The notes under the pieces: model-generated
What the model was told of the DNA's origin: nothing
Database searches by the model: none
The model's input: the letters and a program-made list of their open reading frames with translations, nothing else
Origin: Tethya wilhelma
Lineage: Eukaryota; Porifera; Demospongiae; Tethyida; Tethyidae
DNA: 64,000 nucleotides
Direction: 5' to 3'
Assembly: GCA_964030475.1 (NCBI GenBank)
Contig: CAXIPT010000001.1
Location: forward strand, 9,687,510 to 9,751,509
Translations under genes and position numbers: made by a program
In this document: positions 56,920 to 64,000 of the stretch, piece by piece
Numbering within the stretch: the stretch's first letter is position 1
Layout: each line of letters starts with the position of its first letter

Positions 56920-57623
56920 TCTGGGACTCCCACTCATGCAGTGACTATCTCTCTCATTTTGTTCAATACTGATATCCACCGTGTCTCCATCCATCATTGG
57001 TGGCTCGCACGTCTCTCTCCCTCTCTCTTTTAATTTTATCTCAGTATGATATCTATAGTGTTTCACTCACTCTAACATCATACTTGCACTCCCTCTATTA
57101 ATAATTTGTTTGTACTTTGTGGAGTCTTTATTTCAGCCGCTGATTTTCATTCTAATAGCTACCATCATCGCACTTTTCGAGTCAGGAGTTTGAGTAATAT
57201 TTCCTATACCGTATATTTGTAGAATCACTGCTGATCTTGCAAAGTAATATCGAACACAATGTGCATGCTGTTGTGAGCTGTGAGTCAGCTAGCTAGCAAG
57301 AAATATATACAACGTCACATAAACTTTAATGTAATCATGGGACTTCACTAAGCACTCAAGCTAAATAATTATACTGAATAATATTGCTGGTGCTTATTTT
57401 GTAGCTAATGTATGTCTTAATGGCTTCTTCTTCTGGGTTCCTTTCTTTATTTCTCTCTTGTATTGTTCAACAATTGAGCTAGCAAATGAAAATCCTCTAT
57501 CGTGATCCACTTGTCTACTATTTTGGAGAATAGTGAAGACTCTGGCTCTTCCACACTTGCTGCTGCTATGCACCAGTGAAACTGCACATTACTGCACATT
57601 GGAATCTTCCTCAATCTTCTGGC
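56920..57623. other. 3' region between convergent genes of P-like copy 2
   Basis: No coding signal. It includes TC-rich sequence (57010-57030) and separates the transposase stop (56919) from the stop of the minus-strand gene (57624). Confidence 0.55.
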
Positions 57624-58435
57624 TTAGAGAGGACAAACATTCCTCCGTATAGCGTACTCGTGAGAACACAAGAATTGGTACGCACCATCGGTAATGCTGA
57701 TCAGGCCTCCTCTGTCAATTGCAGCAGCCCATTCCTCAGATTCTGATGGTACAGTATCCTCATCACTGTTCACTAGGTGGTCAAGGCTTGAGTGAAGTTT
57801 GTCTGGGAGCGATTTCCTGAGAGCTCTGATCACATACCCTCCCATGTATCGGATGGCATTTTGCTCCTCATACGTAAGAGCCTGTGGATCCTCATCATCA
57901 CAGGATGGTGGTGGAAAGGTCTCCTTATGATGTGTTTCAGGCAGCTCAAGGAAATGTGCTGGTAAAACAGTGGCTCATTGGGAAGGCAACTAGCAGCATA
58001 GATAATTAACCTAATTATCTATGCTAGCAGTGAGAAAAGAAAGCCACTTTTTCTTGTAAGTGCTGCTGCACCTCAGCTGATGGTAAGTTTCTCTCGGTTA
58101 AGTACTTTGGTCCGCACCTTTGTTGCATTTGGGGCAAATTCCACTTGCTGGGATGTTGGATTAGAAAGAATCTCTGTCAACTGTTTAGCTATCTTCAAAC
58201 ACTCCTTGCTATCCTCTGTGCCTGTGTCAAACTCCACATCATCCAACATCTCTTGTGCGGCAGCCGTCAACTTTAGCACACCACTTACACCTTTACAATT
58301 TATTGTGATAATTTATTTGTTGTCTTCAGATCTATTACATTATTTAATTCTCTAGCATAAGCTTAAAATCTCTATATTCTTTTACCTGTGTGGCAAAAAA
58401 CACTTGCATTGGCAGACCACTCTCCAGCTGCAGCC
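57624..58435 (-). pseudogene. accessory gene of P-like element (unclassified)
   Basis: Minus-strand gene starting 124 bp inside the right terminal repeat. Exon 1 (58435-58386): MAAAGEWSANASVFCHT with a GTAAAA donor. Exon 2 (about 58290-58075): GVSGVLKLTAAAQEMLDDVE, DSKECLKIAKQLTEIL, then a frame change to AEVQQHLQEKVAF. Last exon (about 57965-57624): PSCDDEDPQALTYEEQNAIR, YMGGYVIRALRKSLPDKL, EWAAAIDRGGLISITDGAYQ and a stop. The YMxGYVxxxL...W...IDRGGL pattern recurs at the ends of many repeat-encoded animal proteins as I recall them; function unknown. It converges with the transposase. Copy 1 lost this region at the gap. Confidence 0.6.
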
Positions 58436-58559
58436 ATTGTTGATACAGTTGTATTTTCCCATGTAAATCGCACGCGTCCTGTTTACACATCTATTAAGTG
58501 GGACACGGAGTGAATTTTTTGTTTCCAATCCCGTGCCCATATTACTTCTAATATCTATG

Positions 58560-59276
58560 CCGTAACCTTTAAAGGAAAGAGAAAACAACTCATGAACATT
58601 TACATCCTTGCTAGTGAGTCAAGTATTGTGTCCAAAAATCATACCACTTAAGTTTCTCACAGCATTAGATAACTTTTATTCATATCCAGTTGATTACTCA
58701 AAGGACCAGCTTGTTAATTGGCCCTAAATTGAGAACCTTGCATCCAGCAATATCAACATGCATAGCTACATGTGGGGTAATTGTCAAACATCAATAAGAT
58801 TTAAGTTTGAAGGAGTAAGTCAAGGAGATAAAAATGTAAGTATGGATCAAGGAAAGAGGATTCACTAACAATTATACTCGATGTTGATATTTTCCTGGAG
58901 GTCTTTCAATGTAGCTTGCTTAAGCTTATAGACTGAAACAGTAAAACAAAGTTCACTTGTTTTGAATGTCAGGGTCTACCTACTTCCAACGACATGTGAA
59001 AGAATGCACTGAGCTCACTTTTAGAATATGTCTCACTAGTATAGAGTTGTGTTGTTTTTTTTCTATCCAATCATGTTCCAAGCTAGCCTATAATTATCTA
59101 TGGTGATGAAGGCACACTGACTCTCTTTGAAGTTATCACACTTTCACAGTATAATGCCTGGAATCCAGGATGCCATTAGGCATAACAGCCTCCGTGTTTG
59201 TGTCCACAATGGATATAGTGCTTATGTGTACTTAAGGACTGGCTCCCTAATTATTCAAACCAATACCTTTACCATA
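58560..59276. other. no gene recognised
   Basis: Unassigned AT-rich DNA between the P-like right end and the next foldback. It does not continue the MITE found at the left flank of the P-like element. Confidence 0.5.
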
Positions 59277-59720
59277 TAACATGCTCTCACCATGGTAACG
59301 CATGTGAATGATGCTCCAAACATCCTTAATGACTTGCCCTGGTTACCAGAGTCAAATGACCAATATTTTTATGAATAATCATGATTAATTAAAATTCCAG
59401 AATGATATCCAGTTGCCGTGGCAATTGATATCATGTTGCCATGGAGAGATATGCAGCACTTTCCATTTAATGCATACCAAAATTTACTGCTTTTTCCAGG
59501 CTCCATGGCAATATATCAACGAATAAAAATATAGTACTATAACACAAGATTCAGTGCACGAAAAATTTTTGGTTGCCATGGTAATTGCATATCATTTCTG
59601 GGATTTTAATTGACATGAATATTCATAATGAGATTGGTCATGTGACTCTGTTAACCAGGTCAAATCATTAAGGATGTTCCGAGCATCATTCACATGCGTT
59701 ACCGTGGTGAGAGCATGTTA
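59277..59720. mobile_element. 444-bp foldback element with X-box-like motifs
   Basis: TAACATGCTCTCACCATGGT and about 60 following bases pair with the right end (CATTAAGGATGTTCCGAGCA to GAGAGCATGTTA); inner parts pair less well. Motifs close to the RFX X-box occur at 59412 (GTTGCCGTGGCAAT) and 59572 (GTTGCCATGGTAAT). No ORF. Confidence 0.85.
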
Positions 59721-59895
59721 AATGATAAACAGTCTAGTTTGACAGTCTGCTTTGGTAGGGTCAGAGATCACCTCAGCTGTTTTATTGTCCACAGCTGCCA
59801 TATGCCACCATCATGAATGTTTGGACTATTTTTAAAGAACAAAAAGAGGGAAAATTCTGAGCTGGCCTAAAATACACTATAAATAACGACATCAT

Positions 59896-60131
59896 TATTC
59901 CCAGTATGGTAGTACTGGGTACACAGGAATGGCACGGATGGCCCATTAGCGCAATACAAATATTCACGCGAATAACTCTGCAAAAACTGAGCGCCTAGCA
60001 CTAAAAGGCTTCTAAAGCTACTATTTAGCTCTTTCTCTTTCTAATGAGCCCAAAAACATGGCCTAAAAACATCGCTAAAGTAACAAACACAAACATGCCA
60101 AACCTCCAATTTTCTCCATCTTCTTCTTATT
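59896..60131 (-). repeat. hairpin-ended dispersed repeat, copy 5 (cut by gap)
   Basis: Starts TTCCCAGTATGGTAGTACTG then GGTACACAGGAATGGC, same orientation as copy 4. It reaches the TTCTTCTTATT microsatellite where the assembly gap begins. Confidence 0.85.
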
Positions 60132-60222
60132 NNNNNNNNNNNNNNNNNNNNNNNNNNNNNNNNNNNNNNNNNNNNNNNNNNNNNNNNNNNNNNNNNNNNN
60201 NNNNNNNNNNNNNNNNNNNNNN
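60132..60222. other. assembly gap (91 Ns)
   Basis: Lies at the (TTC)n microsatellite of the dispersed repeat, a likely reason for the gap. Confidence 1.
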
Positions 60223-60530
60223 TCTCACTAAATAATTTTAGTCCCCACGTGGCTGGCTGTGGTAATATTCAGCATGTACTGTACATGATCTAATTAAGAT
60301 ACGGAGAGTATATGGACCGCCCATAGTTTACATAGCAACAGGTTTACAACTGTTTTACCAGGAAGCTACGAGTGGAGGCAGGGCTGCTTGCAAGAGCAAT
60401 ATCTGGAAAACTACAACAGCTATGCGCACCAAATTTTGATATGCGCTTCCTAGAAAGGCCTAGATACACATGGAATAGCTAACTCAAAATTCGCGGAAAT
60501 TCCCAAACATCCGGTTTTCGCTTGGAGCCT
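60223..60530. mobile_element. second copy of part of the 885-bp element
   Basis: From CACTAAATAATTTTAGTCCC through TGGAGGCAGGGCTGCTTGCA to AACTCAAAATTCGCGG it matches 11455-11735 in inverted orientation. It carries a small duplication (GGAAAACTACAACAGC) relative to the 11.5-kb copy. Confidence 0.85.
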
Positions 60531-60949
60531 CACATATGGTATGATAAACTTCAATAAAACATTACTAGATGTTAAATGAGTTGATTGGGAACATTAATTT
60601 AATTAGAAAAACAAAAGTTTTATTATTGAATAGCAGTATTGCAACTAGTAGGCCAATTATTCATCTAGTTTGGTCAATAGCTACAAAAATAGGATCAATT
60701 TAAATGTTGCTCATTAATTATTCATACGTATTACAATTAATTGACATTTTTTTTATAGCCCATAACACTTCAATGGTAAAAGATATGGATACAATTTTTT
60801 GGAGAAAAATTTTGATAGCAAAGCAAAATACTTTTATAAAATAAAACCCAAAACTAGGGGGTATGTCTAAGCACTGATTTATACTTCATGCATTCACATG
60901 TGAGTCCAGTAGCGTAGGATAAGGAAACTGTGATTCTAAATATCACCCA
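60531..60949. other. no gene recognised
   Basis: AT-rich DNA with no supported feature before the gypsy-type fragment. Confidence 0.5.
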
Positions 60950-62244
60950 ATTGAAGAGCTTACCTGTTACTGCCAAAAGACTGGCTGTTGTTACTCGTCA
61001 GGACACCATATTGAGTAAGGTGTATCATCACATTACTCGAGGATGGCCTAAAAAACTGACCAGACATTGCATCCCTATGCTGCCAAAAGAAATGAGTTGA
61101 CTGTGGAAGCAGGTTGCATTCTTTTGGGAATGCAAGTTGTTGTGCCTCGAAAGTTTCGCGAGAAATTGTTGGCTGAACTACATCGAGATCACCCTGGTAT
61201 TTGCAAGATGAAGTGCATTGCACGTAGTTACATGTGGTGGCCAGAGATTGACAAAGAACTGGAGAATGTTGCTAAGAGCTGTGCTGAGTGTGCAGCAACA
61301 TAGAACTCGCCACCCATGTCACCTTTGCATCTGTGGTCATGGCCTTCATGAGTGTTTCAAAGAATACATTTGGATTTCACAGGAACATTCCAAGGGTCGA
61401 TGTTTCTCGTCGTAGCAGATGCGTACTCTCAGTGGCCTGAGGTATTTTTGATGAAAGACACTACAGTGAACAGTACCATCGAAGTGTTAAGACAATTCTT
61501 TGCATCGTATGGACTGCCGGAGCAAGTCGTTACTGATAATGGATCTCAGTTTACTTCCGAAGATTTTGCAGTTTTCATGACGTTGAATGGTATCAAGCAC
61601 ACTCGTAGTGTACCCTACCATCCTGGAACCAATGGGTTGGCAGAATGTTTGGTGCAAACATTTAAGAAGTCATTGAAGGCTACCGAAAGTTCAGGTCTCT
61701 CACTCTCTCATCGTCTTTGTAATTTTCTAGCCACATATCATACATCTGTACACTCCACTACAGGTGTCACTCCCAGCTCATTATTTTCAAAGAGAGAGAT
61801 ACAAACGAGGTTTGATCTGTTAAAGCCGAGTACTGAGATAGATGTGGGAATCAAACAGAGTCAACAGAAGGTTGATCATGACAAACATTTTAGAAATCGA
61901 CAGTTTGAAGTAGGAGACAAAGTGACTGTCAAGAACTTTCGTGCTGGATACCTGCAACTGTAGTTGCACGGTTAGGACCTTTGTTGTAGTTGGTAGAGAC
62001 TGAAGAGAAACTGTTATGGAGAAGATATGTAGAACATGTTAAAGCTAGTGTTAATACTGCTCCTGTACCTGTTCAAGAAGAAATGTGGGAACCCTCAAAT
62101 TCACAAGTTGTTGTGCCAGGTTCCAAAACAGGAGTATTATCAGATACAGAGGACACTACCAGTTCCACAGGTGGAACATCTCAAAGTTGTTATCCGAGAC
62201 GAGAACGTCGTCCACCTGATTATTATCGTCCAGACACTGACTGA
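60950..62244 (+). pseudogene. Ty3/gypsy-type retrotransposon integrase fragment
   Basis: An old fragment of the 3' part of pol. The zinc-binding segment reads VPRKFREKLLAELHRDHPGI and SYMWWPEIDKELENV, with the H-x3-H and C-x2-C pair of retroelement integrases; a stop follows at 61301-61303. The catalytic core restarts in another frame near 61352: HLDFTGTFQG, VVTDNGSQFTSEDFAVF and YHPGTNGLAECLVQ carry the D, D and E positions. A further stop at 61961 is followed by an open tail with PRRERRPPDYYR. No reverse transcriptase or LTR is seen. Frame breaks show it is inactive. Confidence 0.88.
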
Positions 62245-63507
62245 ACATGGACATTATGTTATACTTTAATTTTTGTGTAATGAGACGCTTTTGCCATCAG
62301 TTTTTTGTGTCTCTGGGGCGTTGCCATTTGAAACAGACTCACGATGGCGATAACAAACCCAGGCTAGGTATTGTTCATCAGGGACATCATACCCCTAGTT
62401 CCTTGTCAACAGTATGAGACTGAGATGGATTGGAGGAATTTGAAGTGGCCGTTTCTGAAGATTTGAGATGCACTGTCCTTAGGTGGAACCAGATTGAGGG
62501 AGTATAGCTCTGGGAGGAGCTATCTGCTGATCAGTGACTTCTCCTGGGTTAAATGGGTAAATACCACACTTCTTGAAACCCGACATGATGTTTACTGGAG
62601 TTACTGCTTGAGGCCATGCAGCTGCTAAAAATATTCTCTGTCATACCAGGTTGATCACTTAAGTATTTCTTGCAAGCCAGTTTGCCTTCAGAGACCTCTA
62701 TGCCTAGAGGTCTGAGAATGTGAGTGGTGTGGGCCAGAAAGCAAAGCATATGAATGTTATGAGAACGAGCAAGTTCTATTGATTCAACATGTAGAGTAAC
62801 TCACCATTCACCGGACACCACAATATACCGGACGCATTCAAATAGCGGACACTTGCTGACGTTAATGAGTGGTCTGCTACTATTGATGTCTATATCTAGG
62901 TTGGTTCACGAATCACGCCTTTTTTTAAAAAAAACGATATTCTACTATGCATGCGCATGAGAAGCACGTGAAACAGGCCTCACATTCTACGTTGGTATTG
63001 GATTTTAGTTCCCCGTGTTACCTGGTGGCTACACGCCATGTTTTGTGGAGTATGGGTGCTCATAAAGGTAAAAATTGTATTAGTTTTCTTCTGTTAGCTA
63101 AAATTAGAAGCTTGCAGCATATGATTATCTATATCTAGTAATTTTGTCAATTTACCGTTTATGATGCGTAACAATTAGAGTATATAAACTGTCTTACTTT
63201 TCTGATATCTAGATTCTAGGGATAGGGCTGGATGCAGAATGCCAAAGTGTCAATGTAATTGATTTTTTTTTTTTTTTTCACAGAGTCAGCAGAGACACAA
63301 TTCCACCAACGATAATGTTGGGGTATAGAATAGCTGGAATCTATTTGTTCAATCACCACATAACTTCATTTGCTAAAAGAAAAGAATTCTCAACAGCCAA
63401 GCTAACTCAGAAACAAGGAATCAAGTTCATGCCTTTTTATCAATTCTAGCCATAGAACTTCTGAGTCAAAGAATTGTGGTGGACTTTCGCTCTACAGCCA
63501 TCAGATC
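62245..63507. other. no gene recognised; CGGACA motif cluster
   Basis: Only short ORFs. CCGGACACC, CCGGACGC and GCGGACAC at about 62812-62855 resemble the motif cluster at 8893-9025 and probably mark another transposon end. Confidence 0.45.
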
Positions 63508-63759
63508 ATGCTTCGATCCTGTTCTGAGAGTGAATATTCAAACTATTTACAAGCTGCTACTCCATTAAAAGTGAGGGGAGATGCCACTGGTATAGCAGCT
63601 CACATTGTCCCTCAAGATTCGTTTGAATCAGGTGAGGGAGTGAAGAAGAGAGGTGCTACTAGTCGAGTAACCCATTCTGTCACTGATGACGAGAGATTGG
63701 AAAAGAAGAGAGGTGTTAAGTGTATACTGACAATTTCTGAAATACTGATCAATCATTAA
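63508..63759 (+). CDS. hypothetical 83-codon ORF
   Basis: Begins MLRSCSESEYSNYLQAATPL; basic, with two related steps (VKKRGATSR and EKKRGVK). No recognised domain and no clear splice context. It may be a chance ORF or an exon. Confidence 0.25.
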   Translation: MLRSCSESEYSNYLQAATPLKVRGDATGIAAHIVPQDSFESGEGVKKRGATSRVTHSVTDDERLEKKRGVKCILTISEILINH

Positions 63760-63883
63760 TGATTTTGCACGTGCAATATTACTAGTTTGGCTCATAAATC
63801 ATTATAACTACTACGCATGCGCAAGAGGAACACAAGTGAAGCTGTTTGCCACATGAAGCCTGTAAGTTGGTAGATTTAGGCCC

Positions 63884-63992
63884 ACGAGATCAACTCTCGC
63901 GAAATCAACTCTCACAAAATCAACTCCCGCGAAAACAACTTCCCGCGAAATCAACTCCCTTGAAATCAATTTTCCCATGAAATCAACTCTTA
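63884..63992. repeat. 15-bp minisatellite, about seven units
   Basis: Degenerate repeats of GCGAAATCAACTCTC, with variants ACAAAATCAACTCCC and TTGAAATCAATTTTCCC, running to the end of the window. Confidence 0.92.
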
Positions 63993-64000
63993 AAATTTGA

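Larger units (their letters stand above)
50325..58559 (+). mobile_element. P-element-like transposon, copy 2 (full length, with nested insertions)
   Basis: Forty-base inverted ends (CATAGATATTAGAAGTAATA inward at 50325; mirrored, ending at 58559). Without the insert at 52233-55462 the element is about 5.0 kb. It has a six-exon transposase on the plus strand and a second gene on the minus strand starting next to the right end. The left flank is a broken foldback MITE, but the right flank is not the rest of that MITE and no 8-bp duplication is visible. Confidence 0.85.

Noticed and set aside
1..64000. tRNA or rRNA genes
   Set aside because: No A-box/B-box pair with a foldable cloverleaf and no rRNA core sequence was seen on either strand by eye; a covariance-model scan would be decisive.

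Overview
This is eukaryotic DNA, almost certainly from a metazoan with an AT-rich, transposon-dense genome. The spliced transposase genes with GT-AG introns of 65-75 bases, the mix of P-element-like, ISL2EU, hAT, pogo, KDZ-like, BEL/Pao and Ty3/gypsy relics, and the many foldback elements suggest a demosponge (Amphimedon-like). That is an inference from memory of such genomes, not proof. I see no convincing host gene, tRNA or rRNA. The window is best read as a graveyard of nested mobile elements around a large satellite block.

Layout. 0.3-9.3 kb: transposase relics (two pogo/Tigger-type DDE pieces, a KDZ-like C-terminus, a BEL/Pao gag piece and two unclassified exon groups). 9.6-13.6 kb: P-element-like copy 1 (minus strand, cut by an assembly gap), with an 885-bp element inserted in one of its introns. 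14.67-18.54 kb: an ISL2EU element, complete in structure but mutated, with convergent THAP-DDE transposase and YqaJ-type exonuclease genes separated by a tandem repeat and a long hairpin. 19.9-23.1 kb: MITE, 205-bp tandem array, a 691-bp foldback and an LTR. 23.1-50.2 kb: about 43 copies of a 355-bp satellite monomer. It is interrupted by a two-gene pogo-type element (29.98-32.56 kb), a BEL/Pao integrase piece inside a local inversion (34.13-34.70 kb), a hAT element (39.07-41.88 kb), foldback MITEs and hairpin-ended dispersed repeats. 50.3-58.6 kb: P-element-like copy 2 (plus strand), split by an unclassified insert that is itself split by a young hAT element (53.04-55.20 kb). 59.3-62.2 kb: a second foldback and a Ty3/gypsy integrase fragment. 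The rest shows short repeats and unassigned DNA.

How the genes fit together. Three unrelated cut-and-paste families share one architecture: a transposase gene faces an accessory gene on the opposite strand within one pair of ends. These are ISL2EU with YqaJ nuclease (known), the pogo-type element with a HIRAN-like protein, and P-like copy 2 with an unclassified protein that starts beside the far terminal repeat. Target-site duplications let insertions be ordered: the foldback predates P copy 2, which predates the 1.06-kb insert, which predates the hAT element. The satellite predates the pogo-type and hAT insertions.
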